NCBI GenBank assembly: GCA_903813345.2
Contig: CAIIXF020000004.1
Span: forward strand, 15,323,196 to 15,387,195
Direction: 5' to 3'
Length of the DNA stretch: 64,000 nucleotides
DNA from: Owenia fusiformis
Lineage: Eukaryota > Annelida > Polychaeta > Sabellida > Oweniidae
The position numbers were made by a program, and so were the translations under genes. The notes under the pieces are model-generated. The model did no database searches. It had not been told where the DNA came from and saw only the letters and a program-made list of their open reading frames with translations. Shown here piece by piece: positions 22,151 to 35,900 of the stretch. The stretch's first letter is position 1, and the number at the start of each line of letters is the position of its first letter.

Positions 22151-22424
22151 CACTCCCCTCCATAAGTTTGGAAACTTATTGGATTGCATGGGAATGACAA
22201 TTTTCAAAATTTCATCAAATTTATCATCAATTTTTGACCTATTGTAATTGAGGAGAAAAAAATTGAGAAAATTTGGAGGTATTGGAAACAAAGTCAAGTT
22301 ACGTTTCCATCAATATTATAAGTTATTTCACAGCTGGTTAAGTAAATAAAAATTTAAACGTAAAGAGGCTTTAACACGTAGTTCAATGGGGGAGCTAAGG
22401 TTGCCAAACTTATGGAGGGAAATG
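22151..22424. mobile_element. Tc1/mariner-type MITE
   Basis: Flanked by TA (22149-22150, 22425-22426). Ends CACTCCCCTCCATAAGTTTGG and the complement of CATTTCCCTCCATAAGTTTG. 274 bp, no frame. Confidence 0.7.
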
Positions 22425-22803
22425 TATATGCTGATGTTGAACTTGTGCATGCAAATAAGCATTGTGATTGCACTCGAATCAACATTTTGACTTTCATTAG
22501 AAGGGGGAGGGGGTTAAGACCTAACTAAATACTACGTTTTTAACAGACATTGAAATATTGACCCTGTCCCTTAATAGTCATAGATTATCAATTGATTTTC
22601 CCTTATACATACATATATAGCCATAATTAACACAGGGGTGATTAATCAAATTATTTTATAGAATATTGAGATTCATTATACATATTTATAATCAACTTTG
22701 AATCTCTTTGCATTATTAACAGATAGGTATGTAATCTTATTGTGTTATTATACCTTATTGTATTGTTTTATATTGTCAATAATAATGGGAAAATAGAAAA
22801 TTT

Positions 22804-22914
22804 ATTTCACATTGAAGATAAATATGTGGTGTGTCATGTTATTTCACATTGAAGATAAATATGTGGTGTGTCATGTTATTTCACATCGAAGATAAACATG
22901 TAGTGCATTGTGCT
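22804..22914. repeat. 37-bp tandem repeat, three copies
   Basis: 'atttcacattgaagataaat' followed by 'atgtggtgtgtcatgtt' at 22804, 22841 and, with several changes, 22878. Confidence 0.85.
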
Positions 22915-22924
22915 ATTTCTTGCC

Positions 22925-23450
22925 AAAGTGTATTGTAACCAACCAAACATTACAATAAATAATACATTGAAGTGCATTGCATTGAACTGAACTGAACTGA
23001 ACTAAAAAATAGAATAGGGTACACAGGCCTGTAGCCAGGATTTGCCAAGGGGGGTTCACTTTTTGAAAAATTCCAGCTGAATGGTGAAAAACTGCATGAT
23101 TTTGAAAGAATTTTTGGCTAGGGGGGGGGCGAGGTTTGCTCGAACTTGGTACATTTATTGTATATTGTTCTGAACAGTACATCAGAATAAAGAATACATT
23201 TATTGTATTTTGTGCTGAACAGTTCATTAAATATGTAATGTATTGTGCTAAACAGTACATTTCAATATGCAATACATTACATTGCACTTAGCAATGCATT
23301 ACAATATACAATAAAATATAGTGTATTGTACTGAACTAAACAGTACATTAAAGTATACAATAAATTGTAGAGTATTGTACTGAAAAATATAGTACCCGTA
23401 TACAATACATTGTAATGTATTTTACTGAAAAGTACAAAGCAAAACACTAA
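22925..23450. repeat. Degenerate tacattgta/gtattgtactga repeat tract
   Basis: Irregular repetition of 'acaatacattgtaatgtatt' and 'actgaacagtacatta' variants, interrupted at 23025-23150 by a decayed G-rich MITE fragment. No coding. Confidence 0.5.
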
Positions 23451-23808
23451 CAGTGGGGTGAAATTTTCTGATCTTGTCTATAAGGCCATCTAAAGGCCCC
23501 ATGTAATGTTTGAAAATATTTTTTATCATTCATTTACAATAGTTCATGACTTTAAAAGTTATTGTAGAAATCTTAAAAAAATATGGGGAAAGGGTTGTCA
23601 GGTTTTTATTTTTCAAATATTCAAATTCCCAGCCATTTTATCATAAATGGTATTTCACTTTCGAATAATATATTTTTGTTTTGTTTTTTTTTTCCTATGA
23701 AAATTTGGCCATTCTAGAATCCAGAGGACGCTGAACGTACTATTAATTTGAATGGCCTAAATGTACTTGATGGATTTTGTTGATCGACTAGTTTTTGTGA
23801 TGAGGAAT

Positions 23809-23823
23809 CCGGAAGTGACGTCA
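23809..23823 (+). promoter_or_regulatory. Composite ETS/CRE site in the TPT1 promoter
   Basis: CCGGAAGTGACGTCA: an ETS core CCGGAAGT overlapping a full CRE TGACGTCA (23816-23823), 80 bp before the TPT1 ATG. Mammalian TPT1 is known to be driven through CREB sites. The pyrimidine run cttccttttt at 23824-23834 follows at once and could be the 5'TOP start expected for this gene. Confidence 0.65.
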
Positions 23824-23902
23824 TCTTCCTTTTTAATCCTGCCATCTTGGAGACAAAAATTGTGTTGATTTGATCGCACAAATCTGTAAACATCCATCTA
23901 AG

Positions 23903-26900
23903 ATGATTATTTTTAAGGATATTTTGACCGGTGAGTAAAATTTGAATGTTTTATCTATTAGACTGTCAAATAACTAACGTTTTTGGTGAGTATATACGTC
24001 CAAAATTCTACTTCAAATTGACTCTCAAATCCGGGAAATTTTTTTTTCTAAGTCTATAATTCGAAAATATTTTTTCACATTGAACTAAATTATTTTTACG
24101 AAGTTTAATGAAACAATCATGGCAAACTCAAATACTGAAACGATCGCAATCCGATTCATGATTTTAAGAATAAATGAACCTTTACTTTGTAATTTTATTG
24201 GCCAAAAATGTTTTTGACTTCTCCAATGTAAATGCTCTGCTCCCCTCTTCAAACATCAATAATTCTACAGTTTAGCACACATGACAGATTATCGCATCCT
24301 ACGACCCCTTTAGATTGTGGTCGTAGGCCCGATTCATTAGTAAGCCTGTCTTTCTACAATGTCGGAGAATGAACTATGCATTGCACACATAAATGACCTA
24401 CCTCGATACATTCCTGAGTATTTTAGAATTCTTTTCATATAGTTGAATCGCAAATTGTATGGGTTTATCGGCAGAACGAAGATATTTTCGTTTTTGATAG
24501 CAATATTTGCGTGTAGGTTCAACCGTCAAATTCCTCCATTCAGTTCCCGGCATGCACCAGTCATAAGGGAAATCCCTGGGGAATTCCCCTTCCGACATTT
24601 TGAAAATTGCTGAGATATTTCCGATGTAAAAACTAAAATCTCTTCGTTCTGACGATAAACCCATACAATTGGCGATCTAACAACATAAAAAGAATTTTAA
24701 AATACTCTGGAATGTATAGAGGTAGGTCATTTAATAGCGCAATGCGTAGTTCATTCTCCGACATTGTAGAAAGACAGGCTTACGAATGAAACGGGCCTAC
24801 GACCACAATCTAAAGGGGTCGTAGGATGCGATAAATGACAGAATCGAATTCATTCATCTTAGTTCTAACTCTGATCATTGTTGTGCAGGTAAAGTGATGG
24901 ACAAAAATAAAACCTCAACCATCAAAAGTTGTCATGATGAACTAAATTCTGAGTTTCGTGTCTCAAACTCTCCTAAGCGGTAGAGAAATAATTCCCGTTC
25001 ACTTTAAGTAGCACAACAAATGAATCCTAAGCTTCATACCTGCAAACTGTAGATAAATCCCTACCAAATCGAAGGAATGTTTTCATGAATCGCCATGTTT
25101 GCCATCCAATGAGGATTGACTCCCAGAATGCAACATCAGTTAACCTTATTTACTCGTGACACGTTTCAAAATGGCAGTGTTTTTTTGGCATACCCTTCCA
25201 CTGATCTCCCCAGGATTTTTTCTCAGGTGGGTGCAAAATTCTCATTTTAACAATTCAGACCAAAATTGGTCAAAATATGCCAATTTTTCATGATTTTTTC
25301 TCATTTTCAAGTGGGTGCAAGCCTTTTTCAAAATCTCTGGTGGGTGCTGTGTCCACTTGCTTTAATGCTGGGGAGATCACTGCCTTCTAAGACATGCGAT
25401 GTATTATAAAAGGCGCAACATCACCAACGTGCAAAAGTCAATGTTTTTTATAAATCAGGCAATAATGGTCTACATGACTAGTAATAAATAGGTATACATG
25501 TACAGTCAAAACAGAAATGTTTGGGAGTACTTTGAATTTAAAAAATAAGCTATCAAATGACCAAATTGAAACAGTTTACAGGGCTTGCATTAACGGCGTC
25601 CCTTACATGTAAGTGACGCAAAAAAAAATTGTAGGACGGAAAAATAAAAAATATTTCCGTTTTTGGGACGGAAAAAAAATTGAGTCAAAACTTTGAACAT
25701 TTTTTGAAAATCTTGAAAATCTCAATAGTTGATCATGTTTGACTTCTTTGAGGTGTATATTAAGATCAAAATATGTGAGATTTACAACTTTATTTTGAGT
25801 AAAAAAGAAAAAGAATGCAGAAAAACGAACTATTGTAATGGGCGATAATAGGTTATCAGTTTGCATGTGACATATTTTTCTCACTGAAAAGCTGATATAA
25901 AACCTTCAAAATGAGTTCAATTGTACAAACGATGCATACTTACCTAGGTGAAGTAGTCTATTTGTGATTATATAACGTCAAAATGGTCTAATTTATGATA
26001 TAAATCAGAGGATTCTGATCATGTAGAAAATGTAGTGCTACACTAAATTACTGAGCGTCAGACAAATTCATACTAAAAAATGTTCTTATTTTTTCAAGCA
26101 GTTGTTCAGTGCAAACAGCAAGTATAAAGATAATCACAGTATAATAGTACTTACTATAACAGGCTGGAGGTTGCATAACATAAGTGAATTGAATATAAAG
26201 AACATGTTTAAATCACAGGGCACGAATGGCAACATTTTGAAAACACATAAGACATGTAAGATCAAGTCATGCACATTCCAAAATAGCCCATTATAGCTAA
26301 TTTAGCTTATATATTGGAGGACACACTTTTTTCTGTCGGGACTCACTTTTTAAAATTTTTTCCTTCATTGGGACTCACATTTTTCAGAGCCTAATGCAAG
26401 CGCTGAGTTTATGTAAAAGTAGAAACATTTATATTTATCCTAACTTTTGTATATTTTAGTTTGCTTTGTAATTTAGCTATCATATCTGTGTCCTCTTGTA
26501 TTTTGATACTTCTCTGCCATGTTATTTTCAGAAAAATTAACATGGCTGAAACTCTTTAAATTACAAAAGGCCACAGCTTTGCTGCACATTATACATTACT
26601 ATCTGAAATATACAAAAGTTAGGATAAATATAAATGTTTCTACTTTTACATAAACTGTTTCAATATGGTCATTTGATTGCTTACTTTTTAAATTCAAAGT
26701 ACTCCCAAACATTTCTGTTTTGACTATAATGGACGTTATTAATATCACAATTCTAATGACATTCTCACTTTTTATAGTTAGTTTCCATGCGTTATACAAA
26801 AATAATCGAAATAAATTAATATTTGAAGGAGGGGGATAGGATGTAGGGGGGGGGATCCATATTTCTTAACGATCGAACAAATTCACAAGAACTCGTGTAT

Positions 26901-29900
26901 TTGAAAAAACTTAACACAGTACCCCAGTGAGTAAGAAACTCAACATTATATCTCTGGAGATTGAAAAATGGGAAAATTTGGAGTCATAAAAATAAATTCA
27001 AGTAGCATATCTTATGTCTTATATACACATAAAAAGTCATTGGTTAATCAGTGTTCTCCACAGGATTTTTTCTCAAGTGGGTGCAAAATTCTCATTTTCA
27101 CAATTCAGATCAAAATTGGTCAAAATATGCCAATTTTAATGCTGGGGAGATCACTGTTAATGTTATCTCCCCTGTGCCTATTTCACCTCAGCCAGGGCCA
27201 GTGAGAGACTTCCTCTGCTACATATCCAACTACATCTTTAACTAACTAACTAACTAACATATTTGTCACTTTCAGGTTGCGAACTTGCAACAGATGCCTC
27301 TAACCCTGTGCTTGTAGATGACCTTGTATATGAATTCAAAGCAAAGGTTAGTATATTTATAAAGGTTCATATTTGAATTTTGGGGTATTTCCCCCTCTTC
27401 CATGTGTGGGATTATAACATCAAAATACTGTTTTATATACTATGTAGTAAATCAACTAACTGATATGCAGTGATTGCGCTAGGCCTTAGTAATTTTGAGT
27501 ACTTCATACCCAGGTCACTTCAAAAAATGGGGTACAAATAATTATTTTGGGGTAATTTTTGAAAATCGCTTCAGCGGGCTTTTGTGGTAAAAAAATTTGT
27601 TTATCTCCCCGCATGTACTCATGCATTGCAAGTCATTCCTGTTTACCTTCTTGTGAGGCCTCCACAAAGTCCCTGTAACTTACCTTCCATGGCTAAGGTA
27701 CCATCCATGGAATCACCCTCTCCCAAACACCCCAATATTGTTAGAATTTACCTCTCGAGACTAAACTGTAGCTCAAATTCTAATATCATGAAAAAACATA
27801 AATCAAGGAGTCATGAACATCTGTAGCCTTCTCGATGTGCCATGCCCACCCTGAAGTGTGGTGATGTGGAACGGCACTTATCATTATCAATTTTTGACGC
27901 GAGTTTTACACAAATAACCTGCCTGATTATCTCCATTTACCATGAACAAGTTGATTCCTCACGGCTGTACAGTGCAGATTATAAAATAAGCGATCAATTC
28001 ACACGAACGGTCCTGTGGAAAAAATTCTGCAGCTATACCCTGTTTAGCCGCATACATTTGCTACAAGAATTTTGATTGGCTTAATAACCGGAAGACAAAT
28101 ATTATGCACGAATCAGATTGATCGTTATGTTACGCTGTTAGAGAGCGTGCTTAAGTTTTTAATTTTTGTTTTTTGGTTGTTTTTGGTATTATTTCATCGG
28201 TACATTTGGGGGATATGATTTTTGTGTACACGATACGTAAGATGTGTTGCAGTTTTGCGTGAAGATGAAATTAACTGCGTAAAAAACGCGAAAAACGGCG
28301 TTAACGCGAACCTAGGATATGCCATCATATATATTAGTCTATGCGAATGACCCCAAGCTAGACATTTGCGATTTACATTCATTAGAGTTTTTATGTCACC
28401 ACAAGTCATGATATATCAGGGCTCCAAGTAGGCTTTTAGACTGTGGCGCAGCACCTCACTCTATTTAGATTCCACCACAACCTATTTGCAAATCTTATCA
28501 TGATTGTTACAATTATAGTCTCAACTTGACTGAATGTACAAAAATAGGATAAAATATAACACAAATATGATTTATCACAATTGAACGGGTGTGCTGAAGA
28601 TGTTTCCACCACACCCTAAATATTCCCTGATGGGAGCCCTGTATACTGTTATGGTCTCCAACTTTTTTATGGATGGTGCTTTGCAGTTGGTATTTGGGTG
28701 TTCGATAGTTGGTGTCCAGTGGTTTGTGTTTGGCAGTTGGTGTCTGTGACAAATGGCATTTTGCACATTAATACCTTGTAAAAATATATGCATCCACTAA
28801 TAACCATATAAGGTTTGTGATACCATATATGGGCGCATGGCTGCAAAATCAATGCCTCAACTTTAAAGAAAACAACTCAATTAAAGGGTTGTTTGAGAAA
28901 GTTGAATCAACAAGTTGATTAATCTTTGTGTAAGACATGGCTGCAATGCTTCAAATGCATTGTTGATGAGAAGAAGTTAGCTAGTCCTGTAGCTCCCATC
29001 CTCCTAAGCAGGTGTACAGAATCCTTCTTCCCCCCCTGCTATAACCAATTTGGAAGCGTCCGATTAAACTGAGTCCCGAGATCTAATTATGCACCGATGA
29101 TGTATACATGATTGCTGTCGCAGTGTTGCGACAGCGAATCAAATTGCGAGTTCTTAATCGGGGAAATGCTAACTGCTTATAGCAGGGTGTAAAAAGAAAG
29201 AAGATATTCTGGATTTTGAAGCCCTGTGATCGCCGATCGGAGGATGTGTAGCTCCATGGTGGAGCATTCGCTTGGTTGTTGGTTCAAAATATGAAAATCA
29301 AATAGTGAGAAAATTTGGGGCAGCAGGGGATGGAAAACCGTAGAATATTTTCATGGAGTACAGAGGGAATATATTATAAGATCACAATCTTTATTCAAAA
29401 ACTAGGTAGATATAGTTTTGTTTTGCCATCTGTGAACATATTATTTTTTCAATACTTCACCTGCCAACGTTCAAAGACTACCAGTAAAACTACACCTACT
29501 TCCTGCATTTTGAATGAAAATGTAAACGCTAATGCACCCTCACCTTCTGAGAAATGGTGTTAAAGAATATCAGTTATTTATAAAAGAAAATACTTCTTTT
29601 TTTTAGTATGTCACACGTTCAGATACCGTAGATGACTCCATGATCGGTGGCAATAAGTCAGCTGAGGATGGTGCAGACGAAGATGCTGATGGTAGTGTAT
29701 CAAAAAGTGGATATGATGTTGCTATCGATAACATGTTGGAAGAATATCCCATCACAGATAAGAAAGTGTACGGGTCAGAAGTAAAGAAATACATGAAAAG
29801 GTAAGTTATCCCAAGGAGGATTGGCTCCCAGAGTGCAATATCAATAGTCTCGCCATGTATGGGCATGTCAGTGTACAAAATTCGAATTCAAACCGCCGCC

Positions 29901-32900
29901 ATTTTGTTCACTTCAACATTTGGATCGTGAATTTTGGTCTTATTTCTTGAGGAAAAATTCCAAGTAATGATCGAGATATTGGTTTGAATCTTTATGAATG
30001 TTTATTTTGAACTTATAGTCGATTATAATTTCAGAAAATAACGACATTTCGACGTTTTCATTGTTGGAAAATATCGAGTTTCGATCTTGGGAGTCAATCC
30101 TCCTTGGTTATTCTTTACTAATGTTTTTGTCAATAGCATTGCGAGAGACACTTTGACATCTTCTTTTCGCTTCAACAAGATGCTATAAGTGGCAGACAAA
30201 ACCACTGAAAATATCCTACTTCAAAACATGATTAAAATAATGAAACTCCAGGGGTTTCACTAGAATTTCCCACAACAGGCCTTAAATAGGCAAATTTAAT
30301 GGAAATCATAAAGGATGAGTCTGGGAATATGCCCTTTTGGTCCCTCGCTTAAATGTATTTGAAATATAGATTTTATTACTGTCTAAGATGTATTTGATTA
30401 TAATATGCATCTTTTAGTGAGTATTGATGCTTAATTAACCCCCTGCTGTGAATCAAAAGAGATAACCTCATTATGTTAAAAAATCATTTTCATTGCATTA
30501 TGTTTTTTTAATGCTTTTATTCATGGTGTACAACAATATATTAATATAGTATTAGTGTTTCAATCATATTTACTCAATAGTTTGACGAAAAATCCTTGTA
30601 CAAATTGCTTATTATTGTCAAAATGACAAAAATAAAACATGGTCAACTTTCAAGTATATCATTCCATTAGATAGTTAACGCAAACTAGCCTTTATCAAAT
30701 ACCATCATCAAAAATGGTTGAAAACAATTGAGGATTTGTTGCAATAGTAATTGAGACAGTGTTATTGAAGGTTCATAAAAATATCAGTCATCTTCAGCTT
30801 CTGACTCTGAAGAGGAGATGGGCATGTCTCTGGCATCATATATGTGATTCTCAGGATGGCTTCTCTTTTCCAAACTATACCCATTGTGCCTAGCATGTCC
30901 CATGAACCAGATTATAGATGCTACATGGGCACAGCAGCCAACAACCCTGGCACCTTGGGGGCATGTACAATACCAGCCAGTGATGGGCTCCAGAGGGTCA
31001 TTGCCATGCTCCACCCAGACGTGATATTTCACACTGCCCGTGTGCCGTGATTGTATACGCACACGAACAAGACCTGGGGCATCTTGATGGGCCTGAAGAG
31101 TGTACTTTCCATCCTGCTGTAAGTGCTCATCAGTGTAGCGCTCAGCTTGTTTTAGCTGGTATACACCAAGGGTGAGACTTCGTAAAAACTCTTCATCCAG
31201 ATGGGGGAATGTAATATCAGCATCATCGATATCCATCCACTTTCCTCGAGAGCTAAGTTTGCCATGATCAACTGGATTAGGTAACTTAGCTCTTTCTAAC
31301 ATCTTTGATGCAACGAGATCATCTCCTGGCTTTGATGTAATAAAGTCTGGCCTGAATCGATTGATGGTAGCACCAATAATTTTAAGGTAATCTCCCAAGT
31401 GTTGAATGTTTGTGTTCGGTACAACATTAGCAAAGAATAACCATCTCTTCAGTCTGCCATTAGCAGATTCAACAACCCAGCGAATCTTAGTGACAAACCT
31501 GGTGGCATTGGCTTCATCAACTGGAATCTGCTTCTTGCCATGGCCAAGAGCTGGCATAGCAACATTAATGCCTAAGTTTCCAAGAAACTCTTCGTTGTCA
31601 CGGAAGCCACGATCCAGTACAAATGAATCATCTATCTGCAGCCATGATTTAATGTCATCCATATCAGACTTAATAAGGTTTTCTAAAATAAGAGCATCAT
31701 TGTTCCTAGCAAGGTAAGGGCCAAGTATGGCAACAAAGTAACCAGTAGTTGTTGTGATGATCATTGGTTTCAGTAGAGGACGGCCTTTATGTAGACTATA
31801 GGTTAATCTTTGGAAGGAATAATTAGCACTCTTTTGGATGTATATGTATGTGCCATCGAGGACTATGATAATCCTATCATCATTGCCAAATAGAGTCTCC
31901 GCAACTTGAGATGTGTGATTCTTGCGAACTTCCTCTCTACTGATATGGTTGAATCCTATGTAATTTGGAACAAATTGCTCCATTAATGCACATCGTGCAG
32001 ACGCAACAATACTTGACACAATTTGTTTTGACTTGAATCCAAACAATGTTGCCAGAAATCGATGTGATAGGCCAGATCTCATTTTAACAAGGAACACTGC
32101 TAGAGCTGTTCGACGTCCTCGAACGGATGATTTTTTCAGAGTTGGGCAGTCTAGTAAAAGTTCATCAAATTGTTCTCTTGTAATACCTGTGACCACTTTG
32201 TACTCCTCAGAAGTTAGACTTAAGGGGTTCTCAAAGTCCATCCTTGTTCTGGCATTCTTCTTTGCAATACCACAAACTGTATTGAGCAGATCACACAATT
32301 CCTCCCCTGACATAGTTGCCTCCACAATTGTGCATTGGAGTTTTGTTGCAGGATGCAACCTTCCACTAGTAAGGTGCTTTGTACAACAGCGAACTCCATG
32401 AGGTACCAGGATCCTTTGCTCTACAAATATTGCAAGCCTGGAATCTTCTGGAATCAGCATTGTCTGAAATAAGATACAGATATTATTTATAATTATAATT
32501 AATCGTGATTTATTGAAAAGAGATGCCTGGAAACAATGCCTGTAAACAAAAAAATCACAGTAAACCATCATAAGAGTAAACAGTCAGAATAGTTAACAGT
32601 CATCACAACAGCAAACAGTTACAATCACAGTAAACCATCATCTTTAGAGTAAACAGTCAGAATAGTTAATAGTGAACCAGTAAATAGTAACCATTACAGT
32701 AAACCATCATAAGAGTAAACAGTTTTAATAGTTAACAGTCATCACAACAGCAAACAGTTACAATCACAGTAAACCATCATCTTTAGAGTAAACAGTCAGA
32801 ATAGTTAATAGTGAACCAGTTAATAGTAACCATTACAGTAAACCATCATAAGAGTAAACAGTCACACTAGTTAACAGTCATCACAACAGCAAACAGTTAC

Positions 32901-35900
32901 AATCACAGTAAACCATCATCTTTAGAGTAAACAGTCAGAATAGTTAATAGTGAACCAGTAAATAGTTACCATTACAGTAAACCATCATAAGAGTAAACAG
33001 TTTTAATAGTTAACAGTCATCACAACAGCAAACAGTTACAATCACATTCTCAAAATCTCATTCATGTTTTTCTTTTGCATTTTGAATAAAAATGGAGAAT
33101 GCTTTGCAGTTACCTGAGATTTTATTGTCTTGCAACAGACAATACATCTCCCCTTACACCTGGAGGTTCTCATGAATGAAGTGGGAAAACTGTCGTATGG
33201 CATAGCCTGCATAGGCTCTGGTTGCACCTCTAACTCTGGTTCTAGAACTGGAGGGTTAGTTGGAGGTTTCTCAACTTTCTCCCTACATTTATGGCAAATA
33301 CAAGATTTTTCTGGGAGAGGTTTCCTTGTTAGTGTTTCAATAGCTTTCCCAAGTATTGATCTACTAGTTACTGTCCTCCGCTGCTTTGGTGCAAGCCCTT
33401 TGGAACATACAGCACATGAGAAATGTCTTGCCATGATGAAAAAATCCAAGATGGCTACCAATTGATAACTCTTATATTTCCCTTTACTTTTGTTTTAAAC
33501 ATGGAGCACAAGTTTCCGGTTTGAATGTTTTGACTGATTCTGTTAGTCCAGCATATTAGTGACCTAAATGAATAATAAAATTCAAACCAAAACCTTGTGC
33601 TCACCTTCAATTCATAAGAAATAAATCCCCACTGTACAGCACAATTGAAATAGAAAATTTCGGAACCCTGCAGTTTTTTTATCCTAATCCTCTAAATACC
33701 CATTGACACAAGTCACCAATGATCAACAACTTACACTCAAATACCCTTTTGTTCAATTAAACAATAGTTGGAGAGTTTACTCACTTATTTCTAGAAAAAT
33801 CACTAAAAATAATTTGGCATTGTTATTTTTAGAAATAATGGTGCAGAACTAGGTATAGTCTTTGATGCCAATTATCTTCTTAATCTGACTCTCTAAATGG
33901 CAAAATATGGCATTCATAAGAAAGGTAACATATCAAGGTAAAATAATATATATAATATCTGAGGTTTTTGAGATTTTGAAATTCTTCAATTTTTCAAACT
34001 CGAAACCCTGACTCATCCCCAGACTCATCCTTTAACATGGAAAAGTTAAAAAATCCCTAAAAAACGACAGGTGATTATGTGAAAACAACCGGTGAAAATC
34101 GCCTGTTGCCTGCTGCTAATAAAACCCCTGAACTGTCAACCTCTGAAATGTTATTTTTGCTACTTCTATCATAATAAATGCCACAACCCTTAATCTGTTT
34201 CCAGATTACAAGCAAAGCTTTCAGAGACAAACCCAGAACGTTGTAAAATATTCGAAGAAAAAATTAAACCTTACATGAGCAACCTATTGAAAAGGTTTAA
34301 AAAGCTTCAATTCTATGTGCGTAAGTAAATGATTTTTCCATGTATTTTACTATACACCTGTTTAAGTTGAACACATTGGGTGTCAGAATATCTTTCCACT
34401 TAGGAAGTTGTTCCATAAAGTTCATTTTTTTATATTATATTATTTTAATGGGTAGTGGTAGTTTGAAGTGTTACATGTATGGGTGTATTCCACTATCAGA
34501 GATATTTCAACTTTGCAAAACTTTTTTTTGGAGGTTGGGGTGCCCAAATCAGAATTAAAGATCAGAGAGAGAAAATAAAGGAAATTTTTTGGGCATACTT
34601 AGTGCATGATATTACTTTGGGTACAATTTACTTGTTTTACCATTTAAAATTGCCTCTGTCTCTCTCATAAGTTTGTTGATTTTATTTCTTAATTATCCCA
34701 CTGAACGAAACTAGGGGATAAGAGGGGGATTAACACCAGAGTTCAAAGATGACATACCCTTATCAGTGTTTTCAGTAGGCTTGTCCAAGATTGCGTCCTT
34801 GGGACGTAATGATTTTCAAAAAATGCGTCTCCCCTCAAAAAACTGCGTCCATTGAAAAAATGTTCCCGGGAATTCAAAGTCACGTTTTTACACTGGATGA
34901 AATAAATTTTGTATCGCCGCTTTTGCTATTTATCGGTCTAAATCAGCGTTCTTGCGAGTTTAGTATGTCATTGAATGATACAGATACCATCACTTGTGAG
35001 GTATAACATATATTCACCCATTAAAAACACATTTTCCTTGCGAATTTCGAAGCAATTTGCTATTGATTTTGCTTTAGCATGTTTAGTCTAGGGGCATTCT
35101 GTGCGAGGTTCAATTTTTTGGTTCAGTTTCTTGCGCATGTGCAGTCTCAAATAATGATCACGTGATCGCACTTGACCAATTGAAAATGGTTTGAATCAGG
35201 TCTTCAGCTACCGGCCAATCGTAGGACTCGTACTGATTACTGCTCGGAAATCGAGTATTGGATAACTTTTTGTCCTATCACATGCCTCGTACTATTTCGA
35301 TCAGAAATTAACTTCCGGGAAGGAAATTTCGAAAGAAAATTTTATTTCTTTTAGAAATAGAATTTCCTTCAATTATTTAGTGGATTCTGACGAAATAAAG
35401 AGACTGAAGGTAAGATCTTTATCAAATCATTCATCCAAAGTTGAATGTATGAGTATGGCTTGCACTGCGTCCACAAAACGCAATCACTTTTTATTTCCTG
35501 GTCCAAGGGATATATTTTGCGTGTATGTAATGTAAGGACGGCGTTATTGAAAACACAGCTCATAATATAAACCTGTATTGAGATGACATACACCTATTTA
35601 AGGGATATAGAAAATCTGTCTGTCAATCCATTCATTCATGTGTCCAGGCATTAACTCGAATACCAGGTGATTGATCTGATTTCAATTTTATAGGCTTATG
35701 CTTAATGGCGTAGGACATCTGCTTCAGAGGGAATTTTGAATATGGCCACTCAATATAAAATGGCTGCCATTTTTTGTAAAAATTCAAATACCAGTCAACA
35801 GACTTTGTTCAGATGCTATATACTGATGCCCAAGGACACAGAAGCTTTGCTCAGATTTTCAAGATGGCAGCTCAATTTCAAAATGGCTGCCATTTTTCAT

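Larger units (their letters stand above)
30311..34032 (-). mobile_element. Autonomous-looking DDE transposon (PIF/Harbinger-ISL2EU-like)
   Basis: 3722 bp, ends AAGGATGAGTCTGGG (30311-30325) and the complement (34018-34032), bordered by TA on both sides (30309-30310, 34033-34034). It carries one two-exon transposase gene with all three catalytic acidic residues and no frameshift. It sits antisense in TPT1 intron 3, inside an older MITE. A 2-bp TA target with an IS5/Harbinger-type DDE domain points to the ISL2EU branch; that placement is inference. Confidence 0.75.
30249..34130. mobile_element. CAGGGGTTTCA MITE, copy 2, host of the 3.7-kb transposon
   Basis: Left part 30249-30310 and right part 34033-34130 together match the MITE at 9821-11739 ('tttcactagaatttcccaca', 'taacatggaaaagt', 'gcctgttgcctgctgctaat', 'aacccctg'). 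Flanking AACTC/AACTG may be a decayed 5-bp duplication. Confidence 0.65.

Noticed and set aside
25603-25884. 93-aa Phe/Lys-rich minus-strand frame
   Set aside because: Poly-A/poly-T low complexity inside the CAGGGCTTGCATTA element.
32033-32401. 122-aa plus-strand frame opposite the transposase
   Set aside because: Antisense shadow of the DDE/SWIM transposase; the same holds for 31406-31717 and 30844-31050.
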